Part shown: positions 46,445 to 57,589 of the stretch, in pieces
Layout: each line of letters starts with the position of its first letter
Position numbering within the stretch: the first letter of the stretch is position 1
Assembly: GCF_040712315.1 (NCBI RefSeq)
Contig: NC_134021.1
Location: 44,083,501-44,147,500, forward strand
Direction: 5' to 3'
Source of the DNA: Castanea sativa
Taxonomy: Eukaryota; Streptophyta; Magnoliopsida; Fagales; Fagaceae
Length of the DNA stretch: 64,000 nucleotides
The notes under the pieces: generated by a model
What the model was told of the DNA's origin: nothing
Seen by the model: the letters and a program-made list of their open reading frames with translations, nothing else
Databases searched by the model: none
Made by a program: the position numbers and the translations under genes

Positions 46445-46995
46445 ATATAATTTTCACACAACTTTTTTTCTCTCGTGCGCTCTCTCTACTTAGAAAGCCG
46501 CGATGATGAAAACCTAACGCCTATCTTTGTATAGGCCGCCCTTTTCCCTCATAAGTGAAAACTCTACCCTTCCTTGGCCTACTCCCTCCCTCCCTTCACT
46601 CTCTCAAACACACTGTGCCCTGCCATGGACGAACTATCTAGACAATGGGCACACCTATCACTCAATCCACAAGAGAGCCAAACTGTTCCCTTTGAGACAG
46701 ACTCCTTGGCTCTCTCAGAATCTCTCACAGACATGTCCACAGTACCAATTACTATCGAAAATTGCATAGGAGGCATTCACATTAAGTTGCAAAACTTCAG
46801 ACAATCACGAATGCAGCATGTTCATCGTGAAGGAAACAAACCAGCTCATACCTTGGCACACTATACCAAAGGAATTGATAACTTTGTAACATGGATAGAA
46901 GAAACTCCATCTTTTATTGAGTCCTTCATAATTCAGGATGCTTTGTATCTTTCTTCATATTAATAAGACTCACGTATTTCTCATAAAAAAAAATA
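46445..46995 (+). mobile_element. Internally deleted 551-bp LINE with target duplication
   Basis: TTGCAGTTCA flanks it (46435-46444, 46996-47005), and a short A-run ends it. It has a CT-rich 5' part typical of a LINE leader. One open frame follows from the ATG at 46625 to 46963: MDELSRQWAHLSLNPQESQ resembles the start of plant LINE ORF1 proteins. Near residue 45 it passes straight into RMQHVHREGNKPAHTLAHY and VTWIEETPSFIES, the C-terminal end of the RNase H domain of ORF2. Everything between (about 5 kb in intact elements) is missing. The frame is open for 113 codons from 46625, with no stop. Confidence 0.8.
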
Positions 46996-47005
46996 TTGCA
47001 GTTCA

Positions 47006-47161
47006 TATAAAATAAAATAAAATAAAATAAATCAAAGATGTGAATGTGAATGAGAAAATTGGGCCGTAAAGGATAAATATTTGATCATTTTCTATTTTCG
47101 CTTGTGTTATAGCTTTATTATTTATTTTATTTTATTTAATATGGAAAAGCTTTATTGGTTT
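47006..47161. other. Short host interval between LINE and TRIM-like array
   Basis: AT-rich, with TAAAA/TTTTA runs. Ends with GGTTT, the left target duplication of the array. Confidence 0.6.
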
Positions 47162-47472
47162 TGATAAATATATTATTAGCAACGCGATGTGTTATATCAT
47201 GTTGTATATGCTAGAGTGGATGTGGAAGGTGAAGCATAGAATAGGAATATTGAAAACATGAGGGTTGCGTGGTTCAGCCTTGTCGGCCTACATACACGGA
47301 GGAATCCCTTAAGGGTTACATCTTTATTGTATAAGAGTGTAATACAATAGCCTGTTTTATTATGAACCCTAATATGAGTATATATAAGCGACTAAACTCT
47401 AGACTACTAGTACAAGTAGGACTAGGCTTGGATCTATTACATTGGGCTAATATGTCTAATATATCTCTAACA
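47162..47472 (-). repeat. LTR 1 of the TRIM-like array (outer 3' LTR)
   Basis: 311 bases, TG...CA, same length as LTR 3. Confidence 0.9.
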
Positions 47473-48433
47473 CCCTCCCTCAAACTCAAGGTATAAGCTC
47501 GATGAAGGTTTGAGATTGGATAAGCATGAGAAGATCCCTTGGAGATGCCTTGAAGAATGCCTTTGAAGAAACCACAATGAAGAATATGTCAATTGACCAA
47601 TTTTGGAGTTCCAAATGAAGAAATGGAGTCCAAAATTGGAATCTACAGGAAAAACTGAGCAAGATAGACCCTTTTAGAAATTTTGACTTTGGTCAAAGGT
47701 CAACACAAAAGTCAAAGTCAACGAAAGTCAACGATTAGTGCTCACGGGTCAAATCCGGGTGGTCCAGGTTGGGTCAATCTAGGTCAACGGTCAGCTAGGT
47801 GACGTGGTGTTGATGAGGCGACACTGCTGACGTGGTTGATGACATGTTTAGGGCTAACGTGGCTTTTTGTTGATGTCATGGATGACGTCATATTAAGCTG
47901 ATGTAGTTCTTCGGCGCATGCGATCACTGCCGGCATGTGTAGGAGATGCCAAAAACCCAGGCGGTGCATGTGGGCGCATGTTTTGATTTTGGCCGCCGGG
48001 CTTCTCAGCATTTGTAGATCGAAGGGCGATGAGGCCGACAAAGCGGCACGTGTGCCATAATCTAGTCTGGAATTCGAGAACTTCAGCAGTGCGTGGAAGG
48101 AGTCACCGAAGGCTTTGTCAGCGCGTGGAGGCACGTGCTGTGGCCATTGGATTTCGAGTTCCTGGGTTTTGGTCACGATATACCGTGGAGTGCTTTTGTT
48201 TTGTTGGTTTCATCAGGCGAAGGCTTGATGTGCACAGATCTGATAGGGAGAGGCACGGATTGCTTGGGCTCGAGGATCTACACACAGTAGTGAGCCATGG
48301 CGGCTGCGATGCGGTGGAGTCTAGATTCAGCAAACAAGCATGTGTGACTTTGACGGTGGTGTGCATGGAGAATCTTCTTTACACGCTAGAGATGTTTGTT
48401 TGATGCCAAAAACGAAGTTTGGCTCTGATACTA

Positions 48434-48932
48434 TGATAAATATATTATTAGCAACGCGATGTGTTATACCATGTTGTATATGCTAGAGTGGATGCAGAAG
48501 GGGAAGCAAAGAATAGGAACACTGAGAACACAAAGATTACGTGCCTTGTCAGCCTACATCCACGGATGAATCCCTTAAGGGTTACATCTTTATTGTATAA
48601 GAGTGTAGTACAATAGAAAGGTGTTACATCTACAATATTTTCACAACAAATTATAGGTGATTAGTTATTACTAGTTCAAATTTGAACCTAACACTAAAAT
48701 TACTTTTTTGCCCCAACAATAACAACCAGCAACAATAACAACCAACAATAACTTGCCACTTATGATTTGTTGTGAAAATGTTGTGGACATATCATTCTTC
48801 TGTACAATAACTTGTGTTACACTAAACCCTAACATAAAAATATATAGGCAACTAAACCCTAGACTACTAGTACAACCAGGATTGGGTTTGGGCCTATTAC
48901 ATTGGGCTAATATGTCTAATATATCTCTAACA
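48434..48932 (-). repeat. LTR 2 of the TRIM-like array (middle, with MITE)
   Basis: 499 bases, of which about 194 are a MITE plus one copy of its duplication; without them it is about 305 bases. Shared by both element units. Confidence 0.9.
48616..48801. mobile_element. MITE inside the middle LTR, 8-bp target duplication
   Basis: GTACAATA at 48608-48615 and 48802-48809; the sequence between is absent from the other two LTRs. The ends are inverted: TCTACAATATTTTCACAACA on the left, TCCACAACATTTTCACAACA when the right is reverse-complemented. An 8-bp duplication suggests hAT. Confidence 0.85.
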
Positions 48933-49898
48933 CCTTCCCTTAAACTCAAGGCGAAGGCTCGATAAGGACTTGAGGTTGGATAAACATGAGAAGATCCCTT
49001 AGAAATGCCTACCTTTGAAGAAACCACAATGAAGAATATGGCAATTGACCAATTTTGGAACTTTAAATGAAGAAACAGAGACCAAGATTGGAATTTATGC
49101 GAAAAACTAAGCAAGATAGACCATTTTGAAAATTTTGACTTTTGGTCAATAGTGAATGCAAAAGTCAAACCCAAAAGGTCAAAGTTAACGATCAGCGAAA
49201 GTCAACAGCACATGGTTAGGGTCGATTTTGGGTTTCCGAGTCGAGTCACGTACGGACAACAGAGACGCTGATGTCATACGATGACGTGGAATAGGAATGA
49301 CGTGGACGTGCTTGCGTGGCTGCTAATATGCGGTGATGACATCATCTAGTGACATTAGCGACAGTTTTCGGCTCGTGGTAGAAGCATGCGATGTTCACCG
49401 GTGGGTAGAGGAGAAACCAGAAAACCAGGTGGCTCATGAAGGTTCGTGTAAGATCGTATGAGTCCCAAATTCTCGAGCTATGTAAATCGGCGGACTGCAA
49501 GGCTTTAATGGCGGCGCGCGTATCCAAATTTCGATCTAGTAGTGGAGAACCTTCGGCGGCGCATGGGACTGTGTCCAAAGTTCACGTAGCGCATATGGGT
49601 GCGTGCGGTGGATTCGGGTGACCTTGGTTTCGGGTTTTCCACATGAGAGGCCGAGGAGCATGGTTGTGTAGTTGGTTTCTCGAAAGGAAGGCTTGTTTTG
49701 CACAAATCTGATATTGATGTCACGGGGTCTACTTGAGTTTGTGGATCTTGGACACAACATTGAGCCATGGTGGCTGCGAGATGCTGTGGAGTCTAAATCC
49801 AGCAGGCAAGCATGTGTGACGCAGTGTGCATGTGATAATCTTCTTTGCTTGCTAGAGCGTTTGTTTGATGCCAAGAACGGAGTTTGGCTCTAATACCA

Positions 49899-50209
49899 TG
49901 ATAAATATGTTATTAGCAACGCAATATGTTATACCATGTTGTATATGCTAGAGTGGATGCAAAAGTGGAAGCATAGAATAGGAACACTAAGAAGACGAAG
50001 GTTACGTGATTCAGCCTTGTTGTCCTCCATCCACGGAGGAATCCCTTAAGGGTTTTATCTTTATTGTATAAGAGTGTAGTACAATAACCTATGTTACAAT
50101 GAACCCTAACATAAGTATATATAGACAACTAAACCCTAGACTACTAGTATAAGCAGGACTAAACTTGAGCTTATTACACTAGGCTAATATGTCTATTATA
50201 TCTCTAACA
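49899..50209 (-). repeat. LTR 3 of the TRIM-like array (outer 5' LTR)
   Basis: 311 bases, TG...CA, followed on the minus strand by TGGTATTAGAGCC (primer-binding site). Confidence 0.9.
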
Positions 50210-50214
50210 GGTTT

Positions 50215-50394
50215 ATTTTCTATAAGGAAGAAATGACGTGATATTATTTATAAACGAAATGACGTTACTTCGTGTTATGTAAATTCTATAAATTTCATAT
50301 AGTCCGCATAAGTATACGATTATTTTTTTAGCTCAATTTAAAAAGCAATAGATCTTTGTAATCAATAAAAGAGATCTTTGTAATCAATAAAAGA
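50215..50394. other. Host interval ending in a perfect 22-base tandem duplication
   Basis: GATCTTTGTAATCAATAAAA plus GA is present twice without change (50351-50372 and 50373-50394), right against the broken left end of Gypsy element 2. No gene. Confidence 0.8.
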
Positions 50395-50398
50395 ACTC

Positions 50399-51445
50399 CA
50401 TGAAGGGATTTGTGGGAGCCACATTGGGGGAAGGTCCTTAGCCCATAGAGCCCTAACTCAGGGTTATTGGTGGTCCAATATGCAGAGGGAGGCTCAGGAC
50501 TATGCCAGAAAATATGATCAATGCTAGAGGTTCGCCCCTAATATTCATCAACCTGGAGGGGTTCTCAACCCTCTCTCTAGTCCTTGGCCTTTCACACAAT
50601 GGAGATTGAACATAGTAGGGCCATTTCCGAGGGCTGCAGGAAACAAAAGATTGCTGCTCGTGAGGACAGACTACATTACTAAATGGGTCAAGGCCGAGCC
50701 TTTAGCAAATATCAGAGACATTGATTCCAAGAAGTTTGTTTGGAAAAACATCGTCACTAGATTTAGAATACCACACACTTTTATTTCAAACAATGGCCTT
50801 CAGTTTGATAGCAGGGCTTTTAGGAAATACTGTGGTGATATGGGCATCATAAATAGATACTCCACCCTAGCTTATCCTTAGGGAAATGGGCAAGCCGATG
50901 CCGTTAACAAGGTCATAGTCAGTGGGCTTAAGAAAAGGTTGGATAATGCGAAAGGTAGATGGGTAGAAGAACTACCACATGTTCTGTGGACGTATCGGAC
51001 TACACCGCGTAAGCCCACTCGAGAAACTCCATTCTCTATGACTTTTGGAGCCGAGGCGGTGATACCTTTGGAATCTAGTTTCCCCACCCTAAAGACGAGT
51101 TCTTTTAGCCTAGAGAATAATAATGGCCTCTTGGAGAAAGGCCTGGATTTAGTTGAGGAACGGCGCGAGGTAGTTATGGTCCAAATAGCTTATTATCAAC
51201 AGAAGCTTAAGCGGGGATATGATGCCCACGTGAAGCTAAGGCCACTCGCACCTGGGGATTTTGTACTAAGAAAAGTTGTGGGCACTGCTAAGAACCCAGC
51301 TTGGGGTAAGCTAGGACCAAACTGGGAAGGTCCCTATCGCATTGTTTCAGTAGCAGACATAGGGTCATATCGGCTAGCTGACTTAGATGAAAAAATTGTA
51401 CCACGCCCATGGAATGTAAATAACCTTCGAAGGTATTATTATTAA
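50399..51445 (+). pseudogene. Integrase of Gypsy element 2 (catalytic residues lost)
   Basis: One frame from the zinc finger (HEGICGSH, 50399) to the stop at 51443-51445, interrupted by TAG at 50525-50527 and 50879-50881, both where a Gln (CAG) is conserved. The family's three catalytic acids are all changed: RLNIVGPF has Asn for Asp, ISNNGLQF has Asn for Asp, and QADAVNK has Asp for Glu. The zinc-finger Cys of the first C in CDQC is Tyr. The C-terminal part (GDFVLRKVVG, WGKLGPNWEGPYRIV, RPWNVNNLRRYY) is well preserved. The intact enzyme joins element DNA to the chromosome. Confidence 0.9.
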
Positions 51446-51489
51446 TAAAAGGTACTTTTGTTAGTTAGCAGTTCAAAGTTATGAATACA

Positions 51490-52370
51490 TTAGGGGCTTA
51501 CAGGTACTATTCTTAAGTGTCAAACAGAAACTTGGTTAAGTATGGTCCTCGGACCACAAACCTTGTGGAAATTGATATCTTATCATTTGTTAAACAGAAC
51601 CTTAGTTATGCCGGGTCCTCGGGTCTCCTACTTTGGGGAAATTAATATTTGAAGTTACTATTCTTAAGTGTTAAACAAAAACTTGGTTAAGTATGGTCCT
51701 CGGACCGCAAACCTTGTGGAAATTGATATCTTATCATTTGTTAAACAGAACCTTAGTTATGCCAGGTCCTCGGGCCTCCTACTTTGGGGAAATTAATATT
51801 TGAAGTTACTCTTCTTAAGTGTCAAACAGAAACTTGGTTAAGTATGGTCCTCGGACCACAAACCTTGTGGAAATTGATATCTTATCATTTGTTAAACAGA
51901 ACCTTAGTTTTGCCGGTTTCTCGGACCTTCTACTTTGGAGAAATTAACATTTGAAGTTGCTGTTCTTAAGTGTCAAACAGAAACTTGGTTAAGTATGGTC
52001 CTCGGACCACAAACCTTGTGGAAATTGATATCTTATCATTTGTTAAACAGAACCTTAGTTATGTCGGGTCCTCGGACCTTCTACTTTGGAGAAATTAACA
52101 TTTGAAGTTACTGTTCTTAAGTGTCAAACAGAAACTTGGTTAAGTATGGTCCTCGGGCCACAAACCTTGTGGAAATTGATATCTTATCATTTGTTAAACA
52201 GAACCTTAGTTATGCCGGGTCCTCGGACCTTCTACTTTGGAGAAATTAACATTTGAAGTTGCTGTTCTTAAGTGTCAAACAAAAACTTGGTTAAGTATGG
52301 TCCTCGGACCACAAACCTTGTGGAAATTGATATCTTATCATTTGTTAAACAGAATCTTAGTCACTGTTCT
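51490..52370 (+). repeat. About six tandem copies of a 151-base unit
   Basis: TCTTAAGTG-type starts at 51511, 51662, 51813, 51964, 52115 and 52266, exactly 151 bases apart each time. Each unit carries AAACTTGGTTAAGTATGG, TCCTCGGACCACAAACC, TGTTAAACAGAACCTTAG and GAAATTAATATTTGAAGTT. The last copy decays after 52350. It lies between the integrase stop and the 3' end of the antisense gene. Confidence 0.95.
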
Positions 52371-52851
52371 TATTCTTATCACACACTTTGTGGAAATCAA
52401 TATCTTACCATTCGTTAAATTAGATCTTAGGTTTTATATCTTTAATTGTTAAACAAAATTTTGTAAGGGATGGTCCTCGGACCTTACACTCTACTAAAAT
52501 TGATATCTCAGATTACAAAGTTTAACCATCATGGGGGTTTTCTAGCTAAGGCATGGTATAATATCCAAACTAAGTTAGTTTTTGTTAGGTTCTTTAATGT
52601 TTCACTTGCAAAGCAAATATGCACATGGCCGTTTAAAGGTTATAATTGTTCAACTGCTGGAGTTAGACTTGTTTGTTCCGTTCTGTCTTTAGCTATGTGT
52701 TAGTAAAAACTTTCATGACAAGCATAAAAAGGACAAAGTGAAATAAATACAACTCGGATGGAAATAGAGTAAAATTGTTCTTCATTAATTATAAATGGAA
52801 TACATCATCATATGAAAAATGAGAAAATACAGAAAAGTCCTATGCTAGGCC

Positions 52852-55371
52852 CTAAGCTTGGGGAGGGGGGTCTTGGAGGGAGGTGCTGCCAACCTCGGTG
52901 CTCTTCAACTCCAACTCAAAGGTAGATAAGACTTGTTTCCCTTTGTCTGTTGAAGGAAAGAGGGGCTCCACGTTCTGGCTTTGCTCCTTCTCGGCACCCC
53001 CACACCCGTCCTTCTCTTTATGGGAACCCTCAAGTTCTGTAGGATCAGGAACGAGTTCTAGCACCATGGAAGGAAGGGCAGGAGAGGCAACAATAGGAGT
53101 GTCTTCTATCTCCTGTATGTCAAGGGGAAGCCAAACGTTCTCGGGCTTCAACAGCTCGGAAGCTTGAGGAACCCCTGCTGCATTTAAGGCCTCCCCCTAG
53201 ACCTGCTGACAGTATTCTCGGCATAAGGCCGCGAAAGCTTCTGTCAGCTGGTCCTGTGTTGCGACCACTCCCTCCTGATAGCTGGCCTGCTTCGCAGCCT
53301 CCAGTGAGTGCTTGTAGGTGCGAGCTTCCTCCTTCATCCGCGCAAGCTCCTTCTCCAAGTCAGAGCGTGCCCGTTGGGCTTGTGAGAGCTCGTCGTCCTT
53401 TTGGTGAAAAAGCTTGCGTTGCCCCTCCACTTGATTCTTCATTGTTTTCAGACTGGCTTCGGCACCATCTCTCTCTCTCTTCAGATTAGCCAGCTGAGAG
53501 GTGAGCTTTCCATTCTCCGCCAGGGCCTGGCATAGGGACTTTTTTGTCTTTTGCCTTATTTCTTGCTCCGCTCTTGCTCGCTTCCGAGAATCCTCCACGA
53601 ACTTCTCGGCAGCAAAAACTTCTTGAATGGCCTGCGATAAATGTTAGGGGGTTAAAATATAGTACGAAATTTACGAATAACCCTAAGAATACAAGAATGA
53701 AGTGAAGCTTACCAGAGCTAAGTCCCTTTTTAAAGAAAGGAACAGCTGAGGCTGGCTCATCTTTTCCAAGGCTTCCATGTCCTTGGGCAGCAGAAGTGGG
53801 CGCTCCAACGCATCGGCCAGGTGGAGGGCATGGCCTTGTTGGAACGCCCTGATGTTAGACTGAAGGGGAATTGGCGCTCCATCCAGCCTCAAGTCGGGAG
53901 ACCACATAGCTAGTGCTCGGCGCACCTCGGCCATGTCTCTGATCTCCCCACTTTCCACTGAACGGGCGCGCCCTTTGCCCTTGTCCAACTTCTGCTGCTG
54001 AGCCTGCAGTGGCTGCTGTTTCAGCTTTTTCTGCTTCTCGCCACCAGCCCCCTCGGCCTCTACCTTCCTTTTCTTCTTCGGATCGTCGGCAGGAGGCTTG
54101 GGGTCGACTGGAGGAGGGGGTGGTGGCAAGGCTGGGGGAGCTTGGGATCCCCTCGCCCCCTTTTTAGCAACTCTCTCGCCTCTCGCGGTCAGGAGGCCCT
54201 TAAGCGCGTCCATGTCCTCTTCAATAGAGCTGTCGTCTGGATGTGCTATCACTAGGCCCGCGATCCCAGAGGTCTCGGTGAGCTCTTCTTCCTCGTCAGA
54301 AAGGACAACAAACGGGTTTCCATGAGGTCGCTGGACGTCCTCGAGTTAAAACTGTTCTATCTCCTCGTCCAACGTGTTCGATGAGGACACTTGCTCCTCT
54401 GGGATAGCGGTTGCCTGAGAGTGTGGTACGAGGGGGATCGCCGCGAGGGGTTGCGTGTATAAGATTGTGTGGAGATCGTCGAGAATATCGTGGTCGGCTA
54501 GGAAATGCGGCCTGGCAACGTTGATTCGCCTAGGTCTCCAGTCACCCGCAACGATCGCGTTCTCTATCTCCTGGAAGTCTGTAGATATGGGGTCATACCC
54601 TAATATCAAGTGAGCCGCCCGAAGCTGCAAGTCTTCACTCACAAAAATCTCTGAGTGAAGCACTCGGTTCAAATCTGCAACGTTGCAGTGGCTCAAGCGC
54701 GGGTGCACGTGTTGTTTATCTGCAAAGAAAGACACCAAAACAAACAAACATGGTTAGATTTGTAGGACATGTAATAAACTAAAGTTAAACGCATAAGTAA
54801 ATGTAAATGAACATTTCAAGATGTTAGATGAAGCTACGGGGTGGGAAGTTAGATCCTAAGGAGTCACACCTGGATCTCCCCACTCGACTGGGCAGTGGGG
54901 GCCGTCGTGCCAGTTGCCTGAGGTGATGAGGTAGTCGTCCTTCATGCCTTTATTGGACTTAGGCAGACAGGAAATCAACCTAACTATGCTAGAGCGGGAT
55001 TTGATGTAATAGCCTACCCTAGTAAGTTTGTGGCATTCGTACATAAAAACGACGTCATGCCAAGTGAGCTTTAATCCCAGTTGCTCATTTAGCGCATCGA
55101 CGCTCCCTAAAACTCTAAAGACGTTGGGAGCGCATTGGTCAGGACACAACCGGTGATTGCGGAGGTACTCCCTGGTCACGCTTTTCATTGGGAGGGTCAT
55201 CCCACCTTCTATGAAGGCAACCATAGGGATGATGACCTTTCCCGTTTTCCTAGAATCGGCCACGGCTTTCGCCGGACAATATCTCAAACCTACGTCGCCG
55301 GGGATGTGGTATTTAGCCCTAAAACCTTCCATCCCAACGGCGGTGTCAACTAAATACTTAAATCTACCCAT
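52852..55371 (-). pseudogene. Antisense spliced Transposase_28-like gene of Gypsy element 2
   Basis: Minus-strand gene with readable splicing. A probable leader exon ends at 55474 (CTC/GTAAGT). Exon 2 is 55371-54870 (TTATAG/ATG ... CCAG/GTGTG), exon 3 is 54719-53713 (TTTGCAG/ATAAA ... CTCTG/GTAAGC), and exon 4 is 53631-52852 (ATCGCAG/GCC ... TAG). Phases agree: exon 2 ends with one base of a codon that exon 3 completes, and exon 3 ends on a full codon. Exon 2 holds the Transposase_28-like domain (GGMTLPMKSVTREYL, HRLCPDQCAPNVFRV, VRLISCLPKSN). Exon 3 has acidic, proline-rich and Lys-rich nuclear-type segments (PPPPPPVDPKP, KKKRKVEAEG). Exon 4 has a long coiled coil (about 53590-53250). Stops at 54346 (TAA) and 53197 (TAG) break it. 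The role of the protein is not established. Confidence 0.82.
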
Positions 55372-55873
55372 CTATAAGAGGTGAAAGGGCAGGTTTTAAG
55401 AAGGAGAATGGTTAAGAAGTGAGCCGAGGATGAAATCCGAGGAGAAAGGAGTAAAGAAAAATTAGGAACTTACGAGTTTGAAGTTATGCGAGTTTCCACA
55501 GTTTTTCTGCAGTGAAAAGGCAACGACTGATGTTTTGATATGATTGTGCTCTAGAGAAATAAATGAAGGTGCATGTTTCCAAGGCGTTATGACGTGCGAG
55601 AAGCGGCTCGAAATTGCATCCGTCCCGCCAAATTTTCGGGGAGCGACAAGGGCCGTTGGATGCTCATCTCACCGTTGAACGTGGGGAACCAGGTGTAACT
55701 TACAGTCATAAATGCGCGCGTTTTTGAAATTCAAACCGCCAAATGGCGTCCTTTGGAACACGAAGCGATCTCCACACGCGCGGTTATTTACAAAACGTGC
55801 GGGGTAAGTTCTCGTTGGATCAAAACCCTATTTTCCTCCTCGGATGTTGAAAAATAGAGTTTTGAGGGGCTAT

Positions 55874-56592
55874 TGTGGAGAGTAAAGGGACCCGAGTAGG
55901 CATTTTTGGGCCTTTGGGCTCTAACAAGGAGGGCCAACCTGTTCTTGATAAAAGGCCTGTTAAAACTACAAATCGGCCCATGCGTCGAGGGTCCGAGGAT
56001 GAGTTTCTCCTCGGATAGACCCAGGAGGACTGGGAGTCTCGCTAGAATGATCAAGGCAGAGTTCCAGAAAGACTATTGGTTAAAGGGGGGATCCCTGTAC
56101 CCTTTAGAGGCGTCGGTGGTAGAAAAATATCTTAGGAAAATGCTATTACCTCCACATTAAAGACCCTGCAACCACCTCCCAGGCCGCATTAATGGGGAAG
56201 TGACCCCTGAACAGTAGAAGGGAACGTTCTGGATAAGGAAGGATTTGGGCAACACGTGGATAAAGCACCAAGAGAAGAAGTATTTAAAGAGGGGTAGAAG
56301 CCAAAGAAAAAGAGGGAGGGGATCGGTCAGTTATCAAGAGAGAAATTAAGCATTGTAACCTTTAAGAGAGAAAGAGAAATCATACAGAAGTGGTCCTCAG
56401 CTCACGTCCGAGGAGGTCCCTTTGCAATTTTCACCTATTATTTACAAGTATCTTCACACTTTAGCCTGTTGTCAAGTTCTCAGTACCTCTAAGTTAGATT
56501 TCAAACCCACACTCTACAAATTTCATTGTTTAAGGCTCGTTGGGCCTGAGCCCATAATCCCCTTTGGGTCCAGGTGCAATTGTGCACTTACA
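55874..56592 (+). repeat. 3' LTR of Gypsy element 2
   Basis: The purine tract TTTGAGGGG (55861-55869) and CTAT precede TGTGGAGAG; the end is GTGCACTTACA, about 719 bases. TATTTAAA at 56281-56288 is the likely promoter TATA. Its length matches the LTRs of element 1. Confidence 0.78.
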
Positions 56593-57589
56593 GTAGGGGT
56601 ATTTGGGTCATTTTGGGTATTTAAGGTTGTTTTGGTAATTTTGGAGGTCAAGAGGGTATTTATGTAGTCTTAGAGGTATTTGGGTCATATTGAGTTAAAT
56701 AGGTGGATTACTAATTAAATGGGTTGGGTGAGTAATGGATAATTAATTTATATATAAACGAGTCATAAATAGATAAATGGGTAACTATACACCCAACTTA
56801 TTTATGACCTAATCCACCCATTTGCCACCCCCTAGTCTTTACCTATTTAACCCAAATATTAAAATGGGTTGGGTTATAACTTTTACAAATTAGGTGAGTA
56901 ATAGGTGAATTTATAAATATTGATAAAAATTATCACCCTTATTATAACAAAGTGCAAGAAAGTGTATAATACTAGCATTATTAAATAACGATCCCAACAG
57001 CCGAGAAGCTTTACTTCTTGCAAGATTGGGCTCCTGGCCTTTCCTAGCTACAGGGCCATCTCCACTTGGTCAAAACAACCCACATCAAATGCCATTAAAA
57101 TTATATCCGAATTCCATCCAGGGCCTACCAAATCAAAAACCCATATACAGCAGCAATGACCGTAAGCAAACCGGGCCTAAAAGACACTTCCACCCACACT
57201 TAGCCCAACAAGCAGCCCATTTACTCAAATACTTCCCATACACAAAATCTAAAACGAATTCACAATACCAGACTCAAACCAAGTGAATCCCAATAAAAAA
57301 TTGAAACTGGAAGAAATCTCTTGCATTCCCACCCTATTCTGGACGTATCCTCTGCCCCAAACTATCACAGGCGCCTAAGAGCAAGGAAAAATTTAGGCTC
57401 AAGAATATTGCAAGAGGACACTTTCCCACAATTGATTCCATGAACTCAATCCAAATGTCTTCTGATAAGTGTATTATATTTGATGAGTAACAAAATATAC
57501 ATAAATATCTTTATATAAAAGACAAAGTGTACCGTATAAATATATGTGCTATACATATAAATAAGATGGGCCTAAATCTCATAATTTAT
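56593..57589. other. Gene-free interval with a hAT-like half-end
   Basis: 56690-56840 contains GGGTTGGGTGAG / CACCCAACTTA palindromic parts and ends TTGCCACCCCCTA, close to the end of the 580-bp hAT elements, so a related truncated element is likely. The frame 57026-57286 has no known domain. Confidence 0.45.

Larger units (their letters stand above)
47162..50209 (-). mobile_element. Tandem non-autonomous LTR element (LTR-internal-LTR-internal-LTR)
   Basis: On the minus strand three LTRs start TGTTAGAGATAT and end ATTTATCA. They alternate with two non-coding internal domains of 961 and 966 bases. The two LTRs that precede an internal domain are followed by TGGTATTAGAGCC and TAGTATCAGAGCC, forms of the initiator-Met-tRNA primer-binding site. 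The two downstream LTRs are preceded by purine tracts (reverse complement of CCCTCCCTCAAACTCAAG at 47473 and CCTTCCCTTAAACTCAAG at 48933). The whole array is flanked by GGTTT (47157-47161, 50210-50214). Short length and lack of coding sequence fit a TRIM/LARD-type element. The reading frames inside are chance frames. Confidence 0.9.
50395..56592 (+). mobile_element. 5'-truncated Tat-lineage Gypsy retrotransposon (element 2)
   Basis: Starts abruptly inside the integrase zinc finger and continues through integrase, a 151-base tandem array, an antisense spliced gene and a 3' LTR. The 5' LTR, gag, protease and reverse transcriptase are absent. Layout and antisense protein match element 1, but nucleotide similarity is low, so it is a different family of the same lineage. 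Confidence 0.88.

Noticed and set aside
47784..49874. Several 60-170 codon frames inside the TRIM-like array
   Set aside because: They overlap on both strands, cross LTR borders and are not conserved between the two internal domains.
55906..56160. 84-codon frame in the 3' LTR of Gypsy element 2
   Set aside because: Lies wholly inside the LTR with no protein similarity.
57026..57286. 86-codon frame rich in Pro, Gln and Asn
   Set aside because: No recognisable domain; considered a LINE ORF1 piece, but no diagnostic motif was seen.
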